Positions 1-11,300 of a stretch of 64,000 nt of DNA are shown piece after piece. A model generated the notes under the pieces. That model searched no databases. It had not been told where the DNA came from and was given only the letters and a program-made list of their open reading frames with translations. Within the stretch, counting starts at the first letter, position 1. Each line of letters starts with the position of its first letter. Source of the DNA: Atherinomorus stipes (taxonomy: Eukaryota > Chordata > Actinopteri > Atheriniformes > Atherinidae); the NCBI GenBank assembly GCA_023101725.1, contig JALJCO010010304.1:62001-126000 (forward strand). Direction: 5' to 3'. Made by a program: the position numbers and the translations under genes.

Positions 1-3000
1 GTATGTCGACAATCCTTGTCCTGTTGCCAGCTCCAGTGAGGATATAGTGTACAAGCTACATGGTAACACCGTCTGTAGACTTACAGCTATCACTGCCACA
101 TCAGTATCAGGGCTCTTGATTATGACAGTAGTTTGCTTCTGTGCAGCACGTCGTGAATGTAAGAATACGCTGGTGTCACATTCTTCATGATCGCAAGTTA
201 GGTCTTCAACAACATAGAGAGTTTGTACACCCTCCAATACAGTCACACAATGACATTGTTCTCCATGTGCTATGTACAAGCTGAAGTTTTTGTTCACTGA
301 TGTTAGATCTGCTTTTAGCCACGCAACATAGAGGAACTCAACCAGTGCTTCTTTATTGGTTCATTCAGACACAAACTTCTTCCACTGTGTTGGGGTCTTC
401 TGATCGCGTCCATAGATCTGCATCTGGTGTGTTTCACCCTCCGCTCTATGTGACTGTTCTGCATTTTTTATGCTTATTTCTGGGTACTGATCAATGACAA
501 AGTCTACCCGTGTACACTTGTACTGTAGAACTACAGTAGTTGTACTTTGAGTTGTAGGATTATCTCTGCAAGCTCTCCAAATGTACATGGTCTGGACTGC
601 ATGGCCCAAATGACTGCCATTTCATCAAAAAGAATGGCACTATCTGATGGAATTTTGTCAACTAAGCAACCACCACTTTTGCTCTCCAATAAATCCATTA
701 GAGCAGATTTGTTTGTTTGAGCAAGTGAACCATCAGCACTAGCTAAAGGATATGAAACAGGTCCCAGGGAGTAGGACAGAATTTATTTCATTTTAATCTT
801 TCTACTCTGACCTAGGATGAGGAGTCTGAAGAACAGCTTCTTGCCAGCATACAGAATCACATCCTTGCCTGCTGCAGATTTCTTCTTTGCCTTTAGCTGG
901 TCACTGAAGGTCTTCATTTTTTGTGACTTTATGGGTGCAAATATGTCAACTGAGTTTGATGACAGCCGTTGGTCCATGAACTCTTTCACAGCATTTTCAC
1001 CCTTTTCTGAGGCTGCAAGCACATTCTTTGTGATTTCTTCAGATGCTACTCGGCCTGAGCTACGACAGACGAAGCCATTTTGATGTGTATCAAAAGGGTT
1101 CAGCATCAAGTCAATGGTGGAAATTATTCTGTTGACTGAGTTTTCATCTGCATTAATGCGTGTGCGGTCAAGGTGTTTGCACTTCCGTAGCACAGGAGAA
1201 ATTCTTGCTATAGATTCACACTGTCTTGCTATGGCAGCCCTTTTGTGTTGTGACAAAATCCAGTGATACAATGCATCATCAAGCAGACTGTTGACAGGGG
1301 AAGCTGCCAGTTTGATTCCCGTGTTGCTCTCATAAACAAGAGGAATATCTGCACCATGTTGATGTATGAACTCCAGAAAGCAAATGTTGCATTTTCTTCT
1401 CTTTTTCTCTTCACAGAGTCTGTATTCTTTGTACATATTTGCTCAAACTTCTCATTTGGGCACAACATGTCCATTAATCCATCTGGGAAGGCACACTTTA
1501 GCTCAGTGATGACATCCATGCACTCATGTGTCTCCTGTGATGGCAAAGAGTCTAATAAGATGATAAATCGGATACGCTGCAGACTCTCATAAAGAAGTTT
1601 ATGTGCCCTCATGCTGCGATTGTAGTGATGACCACTGATCACGCCACTGATGGATCCTGGGGCAACGACGCAATGAGTAGGTCTTGTAGTCCTGCATCTC
1701 CAAACCTCTTCCCTAAAATACCCAGGTAGGTCATGCATGTGTGAAATTCTCCAAGTCTAACCACTAAACGGTGTGTAAAGTCATCACTCTTCCAGCGAAA
1801 CACGAACACTACATGGTCTAGTTCCAGTTGGTCAGCAATCTGGACACTTCAGCTCAGGATTGTGTAAACTGTTGACATCTCTGTTGGTGAAGCTTCAATG
1901 ACTGGAAGATAATACTGTACAGTGCTGACTTCTGTAGAATGTTTTCACCCTGAAGCAATGTATGGAAGCCTGTCCAGCTTGGGATTGTGCATGTTTCTGA
2001 ATCTGTGGACTTCAGAAAAACATCTGCCAGTTCAGCTTGTGCAGCATTGTAGGTGTCAGTTTTGTATGTGTCTGTCTGTTGATACAAGTTCTGTGGTCCT
2101 TGTCTTTTGGTCTGATGGTACGGATCCCACGGATTTGAGGGGGTGCTTTGAAAGATGAAACTCCCTTTTTCAGTGGTTGTCGGATGGTTGTGGACACAGG
2201 TCCAATGGAAAAACTCTGGAGCATTAATCCATTTGTATGATGAGTAGTTCCACGACCTGACAGAGTTTTCTCACCAAAATCTATGTAATCCCACACAAGT
2301 GTTGCAGGTACACTTTTCATAAATCATTTGGGGATTTTGTCTCTACCTTCCACCAGTGTGAGTTGGGCAAGGCTAGTGTCTAGATACATAACATAATTGT
2401 GTCCCATGATGAACAATGTCCCAGTTTATTAAGCAGTGACACAACGTGTGATGACCCTGTTAAATGTCTAAAGCCCCGTTTCCACCCGCAGGTCTGGGTC
2501 GGGTCGGGCTGGATCGGTCCATGTTTTTTTGCGTCTCCACGGATAAAAACTGGATGGGTACCCTTATATCCGACCCGACCCGGCTTACTTTTACCCTTTG
2601 GTAGGGGTACTGATCTAACCGATCCGGACCAAAGAGGTGGAGCTAATACACAGCAATCCTCTGATTCGTTGAAAAATACGTCACTTCCCGCGTGACTTAG
2701 AGTAAAAGGGACAGTTTGCTGTGTGGACGCAACATGAAATCAACACATCCGTACCAAAACCCACCTGATCCGGCCTGGCCCGACCTGACCAGACCCAGAC
2801 CTGTGGGTGGAGACGGTCAAACCAAAGCACAAAGACTTTGGTGTCTGCTTACGACCCCTGGAAGAAAGGTACACAATGTCTTGACAAATAGACAACACCT
2901 TCAAATGCAAGTCACCTGCAATGTCAACATAATGATCCAGAGTGGGCATATCGGTGGCCCCTACAATCCAGCAAACTAGATTATATAGTTCAGGTTGAAT

Positions 3001-3180
3001 GACACTTTGAGCTTCAGTCATATATCTTCTGAAGTGGGGGACCATAGACATGACTTACCAGAAGAGTCATATAGCGGTCTTTTTAAGAACAGTGCTGCTG
3101 TATACAGTGTCCTTGTGTTCTCTGGCGATTTCCTTCCTTCTGTTGGTCTTGATGTTTTCACTAGCAAAAAAAATTCCTAA
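1..3180 (-). pseudogene. Relic of a large unclassified multi-copy protein family
   Basis: Read on the minus strand, collinear but broken segments run from about 3180 down to base 1, where the window cuts the gene. From the N-terminal side they include LYNLVCWIVGATDMPTLDHY (about 2990-3050) and KQTPKSLCFGL (about 2850), then a miniature element (2474-2818), then RHLTGSS (about 2460), VWDYIDFGEKTLSGRGTTHH (about 2250), FMRATRESNWQL (about 1310), YHWILSQHKRAA (about 1250), KTFSDQLKAKKKS (about 900), TRVDFVIDQYPEISIKNA (about 480) and IKSPDTDVAVIAVS (about 90). I recognise this order from an uncharacterised family repeated in fish and cnidarian genomes. The closing segment, acidic residues followed by SPDTDV, resembles a PIN/FEN-like nuclease core; that is inference. 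Frameshifts lie near 510-545, 1230-1440 and 1740-1860, and a conserved stretch between SNWQL and YHWIL is missing. The family's abundance suggests a mobile element. This copy is non-functional. Confidence 0.7.
2474..2818. mobile_element. Miniature inverted-repeat element inserted in the relic gene
   Basis: The left end, CCGTTTCCACCCGCAGGTCT, and the right end are imperfect inverted repeats of about 38 bp, both rich in GGGTCGGG-type sequence. The interior carries further palindromic C/G-rich tracts. The element separates two coding blocks that are contiguous in the protein family (FGL on one side, RHLTG on the other), so it landed in an already existing ORF. I could not resolve a clean target duplication. 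The ends look hAT-like, but that is a guess. Confidence 0.7.
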
Positions 3181-3231
3181 TGTAGAGGGTAATCCAGTAG
3201 AGTATATTCTTGGGTAAATTTCCAACAATGT

Positions 3232-3924
3232 CTTATTTTATTAAACATAAATCTGAAGAAATCAAAGAAATAATTGCAGGGCTGAAAAATACAGCAGCAG
3301 GACATGACGAAATGGGGGCTTTTCTTACAAAAGAAATGAGTGTCTTGCAGATCCGTTCACTCATATCTTTGCTGTGTCCATGGATGAGGGTAAAGTTCCT
3401 GATTATTTAAAGCTGGCAAAGATCATTCCGCTATACAAGTCTGACAACCCCAATCTTTTTACAAATTACCAGCCCTTATTAATTTTACCTTGTTTCTCAA
3501 AAATCTTAGAAAAACTGGTCTACAATAGAATTTTACAACATCTGGAGATTAATAATCCAGTATATTTTATACACATCAGTACGGCTTCAGAAAAAAATCC
3601 CTCTCCTTGGCAATGCTCCAGCTGGTAAACAAAATCATAACAGCACAAGATCTCGGTGAATATTCATTAGGTATCTTTCTGGACTTGTCGAAGGCGTTTG
3701 ATACCATAAATCATCATGTTCTATTGTCAAAATCGGATAGATATGGCTGTAAGGGTCAGGTTCTCAGTTGGCTGTGTACCTGAGTGTTTTAAGAACTTTT
3801 TTGTTTTGAATTCTGCTGTCCATAATTATAGCACCAGGCAAGCTAATCGTACCCATCTCCCAAAGAATCTCACCACTAGCGGTCAGTTTTTGTTGAAATA
3901 TCGTGGCGCAGAGCTGTGGAATTA
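3232..3924 (+). pseudogene. LINE reverse-transcriptase relic (CR1/L2-like), internally deleted
   Basis: The plus strand encodes broken pieces of a non-LTR retrotransposon polymerase. An N-terminal RT piece (EIIAGLKNTAAGHDEM, about 3265) is followed by DEGKVPDYLKLAKIIPLYKS (about 3382), FSKILEKLVYNRIL and, in another frame, the RT motif A block LDLSKAFDTINHHVLL (about 3681). Sequence typical of the extreme C-terminus of such polymerases (HNYSTRQANRTHLPKN, RGAELWN) follows almost at once at 3820-3920. The YADD-containing middle is therefore gone. At least two frameshifts are present. The copy stops where another element begins at about 3925. Assignment to the CR1/L2/Jockey group rests on motif spacing only. 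Confidence 0.75.
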
Positions 3925-4725
3925 TCAGGTGTGTCTCATGTTGAAGTGTGCAGACTGCGAAGTGCGGATTCGTCGGCTGCATACGTCACGGCAGCGTGCC
4001 AAGTCCTGTCCCGTTTCAAAACCGTCTGGAGGATCCTCCGAATCCAGCCTCCAAACCCGCACTCCGTTTGGCCTGAAATGAAGGATACATCGCGTGTATC
4101 CTACAAGGCGTCGCCTTTCCCAGAAGTCATTGCACGCAAGATTTAAAAAAAAAACTTTTTCTACATAAGCAGAATGTACAAACTGTTGTGAGGGGAGTAA
4201 CAAGGACTTTTATACAATACTGTATGGTTGTATCAAAAACAAATGCACTGAAAGGTTTGAACAATAAACCTACAAAAGGGTTTAAATACAATAAAGGAAA
4301 ATAAGATATTTAGCGCACAACATACAATAAATGATAGTTACAAAGCGATGTAAACACAAAGTTAATCATCATGACTGGGCTTAAAGAAAGGGAAATATTA
4401 AAACAGAAGGAACAACTTTTTTAACAGATCTTTTTTACAATTCTACTTGACATTTTTTTAAGTGATGAGAAATATTGTAAAAATCAATAAAACAGGCAAA
4501 CTTAGGTATTTTGTTTCATCCTGCAGAAGATGGGAGGGAAGCTGCAGAGATACGAGTGTAATATTTGGTTATATTCATGGATTTTTAAGTGTAAAGTGAA
4601 GTGTTTACTGGTAAGAAAAAACAGATAATCTCTGTGGAAAATTTAAAAATATGCGGGCAAGCATGAAAAAAAAAGTTTTTGCCTCAGAAAATCCACTTTG
4701 TTTGATATTATTCATAGATTACAAG
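3925..4725. mobile_element. Partial DNA element, inverted relative to the copy at 45331-46540
   Basis: The terminal GGTGTGTCTCATG and the following 220 bp match, in reverse complement, the right end of the element at 45331-46540 (shared blocks GGAGGCTGGAT and GTATCCTTCATTTCAGGCC, with small differences). A second shared block (4535-4720) matches about 46130-46300, including CTGTGGAAAATTTAAAAATA. The 4150-4530 stretch in between is absent from the other copy and is either an insertion here or a deletion there. The element sits directly after the LINE C-terminal coding block, so it probably jumped into that LINE. The far terminus is missing. Confidence 0.6.
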
Positions 4726-5397
4726 GGGTTAGGGTGTCCACGTTCAGGTAACGACAGATAAGTGAAAAGGAATAAAATGTATTCCATAAGAGTTCTTTCT
4801 CTTCTCTTTTCCCTCTAAAATTGCTTAGATTTGGGAGACATTTCCTTTTATTGGATTTTGCGGGGTTTTGATGAGTTGTCGTATTTACTCTCTTATATTT
4901 GACAATTATTTTTTCTTTCCTTAATTTTATTTTTGATAAATATATGTGGCACACATACTCTTGCGTATATACATGAGCACATTTATACACGCACGCACAC
5001 ACACTCACCCACATACACACACCTATACACGACTATGAGAGAATTTAAACTGATTACATTGTGTCTTTTTTTTGTCTATTATTGTTATTTCTATTTGGTA
5101 CTGTATTTTATTGATGAAATAGTTTTTCTCCGTTAGTTGATTTTTAAAAATTTAACATTTAGGTGAGATTTTTGGTAACTCTGTTAGGAGTTTTTTTTAA
5201 TCTCGCCTGCACAATCTGTTTTTATGTTTTTGATGTTTTATACATTGTTTTTATTCTGTGCAAATAAATAAAATGAAAAGGAAAAAAGTCAGGCTGCCAT
5301 GAGGACGACATTTTTTATAAACCAGAGCTATGACAGGTCAAACTTGCTTTGCACAGTGTCCTTGGGTGCTCTGATGAGGAACTTTTAAAATAAAATT
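4726..5397. other. AT-rich spacer with a CA-rich patch and LINE-like tail
   Basis: No gene is visible. A degenerate CA/CG dinucleotide patch lies at about 4965-5032. The sequence CAAATAAATAAAATG at about 5259-5275 resembles the 3-prime tail of a LINE and could be the displaced 3-prime end of the relic at 3232-3924. That link is inferred from position only. Confidence 0.35.
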
Positions 5398-5400
5398 TAT

Positions 5401-5435
<35 letters not shown>

Positions 5436-5550
5436 TTATTAATATCATTATTATTATTATAGTGAATATGGGCAAAACCATATTCATCCCTATATCATAT
5501 ATTCACCATATTCACCCCATATTCACCTATATTATTATTATTATTACTAT
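5398..5550. repeat. ACT/ATT trinucleotide microsatellite with palindromic flank
   Basis: Imperfect (CTA)n and (TTA)n runs occupy 5398-5466 and again 5531-5551. Between them, short inverted motifs (GTGAATATGG and CCATATTCACC) are repeated and can form hairpins. Confidence 0.85.
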
Positions 5551-5768
5551 GTAGGTACTAACAAACCTTTGACCTTTTAATATTGTTCATTGCTTCACAG
5601 TCAGACGTGACAGAGCTCAGAGAGCAGCTATAAATGCTCCTGTGTGTTATTTTCTGCCAGATCTTCATCATCCTCCTCCTCTGTTGCAGGAAGCAGCGGG
5701 ATGGTAACGTTTTCCTGTCTGAGCTGTGACAGCTGATGTTCCAACTTAGTTTACCTAAAAAGCACCTA

Positions 5769-5793
5769 CACAGCAAATTTTGCAGTGTTAAAT
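5769..5793 (+). repeat. Left terminal inverted repeat of the 9.35-kb unit
   Basis: This 25-bp sequence is identical to the reverse complement of 15094-15118. It is followed by one more GTGTTAA motif at 5799-5805 and then by the start of the transcribed region, so the left subterminal field is much shorter than the right one. Confidence 0.9.
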
Positions 5794-5859
5794 ACGCTGT
5801 GTTAAAATATATTTACTCTTTCTGAGTAAAAGCAACAACAGATTGAGTAGAATGCCCCC

Positions 5860-6001
5860 CTAGTGTTGGTGAAAATCCGCAGAGTTCAAAGACGGCGTGT
5901 TAATGTGACTCTTGAAAGCTCCGCCCACTTTTTCTTCTTCAACCGTCCCAAGATTTTTCTGGCAGAGTGGCTACTGGTTCTCTCCTATTCGAACGACTGT
6001 G
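5860..6001 (+). other. Probable 5-prime non-coding exon of the SAMD3-like gene
   Basis: The segment ends in CGACTGTG followed by GTAAGTG, a near-consensus splice donor at 6002, and lies just inside the left terminal repeat. The next acceptor with a coding exon is at 8300. A leader exon feeding exon 8301-8384 is therefore plausible, but no transcript evidence is available here. Confidence 0.4.
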
Positions 6002-6685
6002 GTAAGTGTAATCACTTTTTATCCGAATTTTATGTTGGGATTTAACCAAAAATGTGTTTTATGGGAACACCTTGTTGTTTGGCTCCGTATTTTATCACGT
6101 TTGTATTTTTTGTTTACACCACAATTTCAAAATGGCTTACGTGACTGAGTGAAAACCTAGCTTACAACGCGTGCGTCCCCAAGTTGACCAGTACCGCAAG
6201 GTAATGAACTTACTGTAGCACTTGATTTAGAAGTATAGCTTGGTTTTATTAAAGACAATGCTTCAAATAATTGTCACGGTATGAGAAAAATTACTCTGCG
6301 CTCTTTTAAACGCGGTTCAAAATCAACTGTAACATTAAAACCATCAAGCAGACGCCATTTCCACCTTTCTATTTTTTTCGTTTTCTTCTAAACTGGCAAT
6401 GGTTTACGTAAGTTGCTAAATTAAACGTTTACATAACTGGTCTAACCGTGATATTGGAGGATGTGGTGTAACATGAGGCTTCAGGAAGCAGTTTGAATAA
6501 TGGCGGCATGTTTTTCTTTGGCTTTGTCGACGTACAACGGTTTGAGAGCTCGGATTGGGAACGGTATTTTAGCGAAAGTGTGATGTGGAATCATAGTTGT
6601 GTTTGGAGTGTTAGCAGAATACATTTGCATGATTTGTAGAAGAACGGGAATACATCCGCGTGAAATGTGATCTGTCGCAGTGTAA

Positions 6686-8137
6686 CCCCGTGTTCACACC
6701 GGACGCCTCCATTCGCGTACGCGTCTAGATTTCAACGCGCGAATGCTGGAAGTTTACTCGCTTCATTCAGGCGTTTTTTTCGCGTGAATGAAGCGTATTG
6801 TACGCGCAAATGGAGCGTATTGTACGTGAAAATGGAGCGTATTGTACGCACAAATAAAACGCTTCATTGAAGTCAAGTTGAACTTTCTAGAGAAAACAGT
6901 GGTTTGTCACGTAGTCATTCAGTTCAGTCAGATGAACATGGCAGATTCCTGTTATTTTGAGCGAGTTGCAGCATTCTACCTGCTCTGGAAGATGGAAAAG
7001 AGAAGACGCCGGCGTGTTTGGACCCACCAGTTTCTCCAGAAGCGCTCGGAGAATTTCATCAGCTGATCCAAGAGTTACGTCTGGATGACGGTCGCTTCCA
7101 GGGGGATTTCCCTGCCCAGTTTGATGGGCTTCTGTCGGGGAGGATCGGTGCTGCATATCCCTCCAGGATAAAAACTACAGGCGCTGTATTCCGGCTGCTG
7201 GGCGTCGGTCCACCTGCCTTCGGTGAGTAAGCTAGCCGCAGCTAGCTAGCGCTTCCACCAAAATGTCCAACAACTTCCAGCAAAAAAACGTGTTGTCGCT
7301 AGCAATTGTAGCTCAGTTTAACGAGTCTCTACTGTCTCCTCACCTCCACCTCTCAACATTTAACCAGCTGGTTAAATGCAACTTGTAACTGTCTGCTTTC
7401 CTGCTGCTTTCAACCGGTTCACAACCACAACACACACAGCATGTGTTTGTTTACATCTGCTGAAGTTGAACTGCTGGTACTTGAGCGTCATCTTCTGACC
7501 AAACTGAATACTACACTAGTCTGACTACAAATTCATATTGAATTATATTGACGTTTTATAACAAACAACCTCAATTTATTTATGTAGTGAGGACAGAGCT
7601 GCATATTCCTCCAGGAGTGTCAGCGTTGTGACGTTTCACCCCGTCGAACACCGGCTGCAGAGATCTGCAGCTTTTGGTTAATGAGGTTTTGTTTGACCGG
7701 GTTTTCAGACCTAAATTTATGGTATTCCACTGCTTTTGTGTGCAGCACTTTGTGATTTTATCAGTGAAAAGCGCTTTTCCCTTCTTTACTATTGAAGAGA
7801 GCAGCGAGCTGCAGAGCGCCGGTCCGTTCACATCACCTCTCATTCATTTTCAATGACGGGGCTCGTTTATTCGCGCGTCAAAAACGCTCGAGTCCAATTT
7901 TTTCAACTCGAGCGAAAAGGCAAAATACGCTCTATTCACGCGAATGAGGCGTCTTATTCGCGCGAGTAAAACGCCTCATTCGCGCCAGTTAGACGCGAGT
8001 TTGGGGCTCATCGCGCCGCGAATTCACGTCAAACGCGCCGCGCCAAGCAAAGGCGCGTCAATTCGCGCCTGTACATTGACTTAACATGTAATTCATTCGC
8101 GCGAATAATTCTATTCGCGTCCGGTGTGAACACGGGG
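6686..8137. mobile_element. PIF/Harbinger element with TAA target duplication
   Basis: The ends CCCCGTGTTCACACCGGACG are inverted repeats, and TAA flanks both sides (6683-6685 and 8138-8140), the typical 3-bp Harbinger target. The 1452-bp element lies in the first intron of the SAMD3-like gene. Its subterminal regions (6705-6870 and 7860-8115) are packed with CpG-rich motifs such as TTCGCGCG and GTATTGTACGCGCAAATGGA. The interior keeps a short broken piece of the Harbinger nuclease gene (6934-7228). It is non-autonomous. Confidence 0.9.
6934..7228 (+). pseudogene. Harbinger nuclease N-terminal fragment
   Basis: The reading starts at an ATG (MADSCYFERVAAFYLLWK) and continues into RRRVWTHQFLQKRSE. 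It then shifts frame to FHQLIQELRLDDGRFQGDF. The string of a W-x-H-x block followed by FH-L-x-ELRLDD-RF is the N-terminal signature of PIF/Harbinger nucleases that precedes the DDE domain. After AQFDGLLSG the sequence departs from the family, so the catalytic domain is absent. The frame break is near 7043-7050. Confidence 0.75.
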
Positions 8138-8305
8138 TAAGACGTACAGTCAGTCAGCAGCTTTCGCACCCCCCTCCCGCTGAACATTAATCTTGAACGT
8201 TTGTGATGCTATGGGGATGCTCTTGTATGTCATGCACTTGCTGTATTTTTTTATGTAATTACCATATACGACTGTGACCATGTTCAACTGTGTGCTGCAG
8301 GAACC

Positions 8306-11300
8306 ATGTTGATTAAAACCAGACTCGGTGATGTCCAAAAATTTGTCAGAATAACAGCCGAATCTGAAAGAGTTATGGTCGCAGGTAAGGAATCGACTTT
8401 GGAGTCTACTTTTGTGCTGCAAGCTTTTAAGTGCTTAGAATAACTGGAAAGAGTGTCTCTCCCTATAAAAGATTTATTGGGTTTTTGTGAGCATTAGATC
8501 AGTATTTATAAGTTTGATTGACAAAGGCATTTGTCTTCCTATAGCATTTGCAAAGTTTGGTGTGCCAGCTCTGACAGAAGGTGTGAAAGTTGTTGACAGT
8601 TCGGGAACTCAGTTGGATGATGATGTATTTGAGGATGTAGTTAAGGATCCCTCAACTGGAGTGCTAACCATCAAACTTGACACTGGTTTGTCTCAGTTGC
8701 ATATGTAATTTATATTACAGTATTGAATAAAATACAAGTTTAGTGTGATAAATGTTTTTCTTCCAATCTGCTTCTGTCATGGTCAGAATCTGTTTCTATG
8801 GTGTCTCCTGAGCAATCTGAACCATCATCCCTCGATTCGTCTGATTCTCAAGACACAATCATCCTTTCAGAGAGTCCTACCAGTAGACGGCAGAGGCTGG
8901 ACGCAGAAGCCAAACATGAAAGAATTAATATAGTAAAACAGTGTTGGGTCTCCAAAGTGGTGGTGTTTTTTGTTTTTTTTTCTTTTTCCCTTAAAGTGGC
9001 ATTTTAATAACCATTCGGTTCATATGTCTTTATGATGTATTCTTAAAAGATTAGTACACCCACAGAATGATGTGCCTTCATTTTCTTCTCACCCTCATGC
9101 TGAGCAAGACTCTGGAGCACTTTTTTTAATATCTCAAATGCAGGCAGAGATCGGAGACATTTTTGAATTTCCGGCTGCATTTGAGATATTAAAAAAGTGC
9201 TTTAGAGTCCTGCTCAGCATGAGGGTGAGGAGAAGATGAAGGTACATCATTCTGTGGGTGTACTATTCCTTTACAGCTATTTTTTTTTTCTTCCTCTTTG
9301 CTTATAGTTGGTAGAAACCATTTTGACCAAGAAGCCAGGTGGGGAAAGCATTATAAATGAATGTAATCGAAACAAGTCCTTGACAGATGAAACCAGAATG
9401 AAAATGGTGAACATAGTAGCAGCTGACATAACGGAGAAGAATAGGTAATTTGTCAATCCTTTCTGTTTAGCTCAGTGAAACTTTCATTAAATTCAGTGCA
9501 TACAACTAAGACATCTATATATTTTTTTTTTCTCATTTCAATGTTGCAGTACATCACCACCCAGACAGGTAAAAGAAACGTATGCCAGAGGTATTGTGAG
9601 CTTGTTTCCCCACCTCAGTGATCCATTCTCTAGGACTGGCTCTGTAAGTCATACAATATAATGGCTGTAATAATGTCAAATGTTAAACTGAAACATTTTG
9701 ATTTCTAACAGTATATTTCAACTTTTCTTTTTAAGTGATAAAATTGCTCTGCATACATAACTCTTTAAGTTGCAAGTTTTTTTTTTTTTTTTTTTTTATT
9801 TCCTGCATCACTTTTTTTAAATGTGGGTGGGGTTATATGAAGGATGAGGGTGCAGAAATGGGAGGCGGTAGATTTGAATTACACACTTTTTTGTTATGTC
9901 AAAATCAAATGGGAAGCACCTTAAATCTAATTAACGGACTATGGTTTTTCTTGTTTATCCTCAAAGGAGCATTATTATGATGGTGAGAGTGGGTCTGGGT
10001 ACCTGGCCTGGAGAATTAAAACTATTCAGAGATCTGCTGCCAAAGAACGTTGATCATCATATGGAAGTAACACTAAATTAATTCTGAAAAGGTTTCTTTG
10101 GTCAGAGTTTTTTTTTTCCTTATCTTTATGATTATCTTGTTTTTTGTATGTTTAGCATCATCTGCAGGAGCATCTCATGAAGATGGACCCGGAGGACCAG
10201 CTGCCAGACGAGAGCCCCAGTTTGTCCCAGAGACTGTCCTGAGTGAAGATGAGTGTAAGGAAGCTGTCGCATTGATGAAACATTTGGCTGATGAGGACAC
10301 CATCAAGAAAAAGATGAAGCTGACATTTGACTTCCGCCACAACATGGTCCTCGACCCATAGCAGCCAAGCAACATACTGTCTGTCTTTCCACGTTTCAAG
10401 GATGTCAAAGGCTTGGTAAATATTTCTGATTTGACATTTTTAAGGTGGAACAGGATTTTGTTCTGATGTTTGGGGAAGATGTCTCGGGGAAGTTTCTGGA
10501 GAAATGGACAACCACATTCAAGAAAAAGATCATCCAACAATGCAGAAAGCTTCCATCCACCAGTGAGCTTGAAGATCTCCTCCTGGCAGCTGACACTCCT
10601 GAGGATGGCACTGAAGTGGATGACGACATTGGTAAGCTTGACTTTTTCCACATTCCACTTGCACTTGTGTGTTTAACCATAGCCCATGTAAGAGTTAAGT
10701 AAAGCAATTCGGGGGCTGTATGCCAGATAGAAATGGCATACTGTCATACAACCACATGAAAACCAGAATTTTACAATAAATTTGTAGCCACATACAGTAT
10801 AGGCACTGGTGTCCTCTAAAACAATAGTGACCACACCAACAAAACTTAGCTGCACATATTTAAGAATTCTTTTACAACACAAGTTAAACTTATAACACAT
10901 TTTCTTACACTGTCGGACAATAATAAAATAAAAGCACATTTGCAGTGCCTGTTGGTTAGCACATTTTTATAGTAGTGCTGTGTATGGGCAGGACAGCTAC
11001 TGTTGCCCAGAGGTGCAATAGATTTATGTAAACGTGAAATGCTTCAAAAATGTTTTGTGATGTGTTAGAAGTAGTGAAAGTTTTAAAATTTAAAAAAAGG
11101 TCAGTAGAAACAGAACTTATGATCATATACACCTGCTGCCTTGTATTTTGTTGAAAGGGAAAATCTTGAAATTGCTGAATAACTACAATTTGCTGATGGT
11201 CTACTTAACATCAGATTTGTGTGATTGCAGGTTGGGACAGTGACCTCTCATCCATTTTGCTGCTGTTACACCTGATTCCCCCCTCTGCCCAAGGCCGCAA

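Noticed and set aside
5558..5776. Minus-strand frame just outside the 9.35-kb unit
   Set aside because: Short, without motif, and ends in the terminal repeat.
10175..10707. Minus-strand open frames of 100-158 codons
   Set aside because: They are antisense shadows of SAMD3-like exons, which read correctly on the plus strand.
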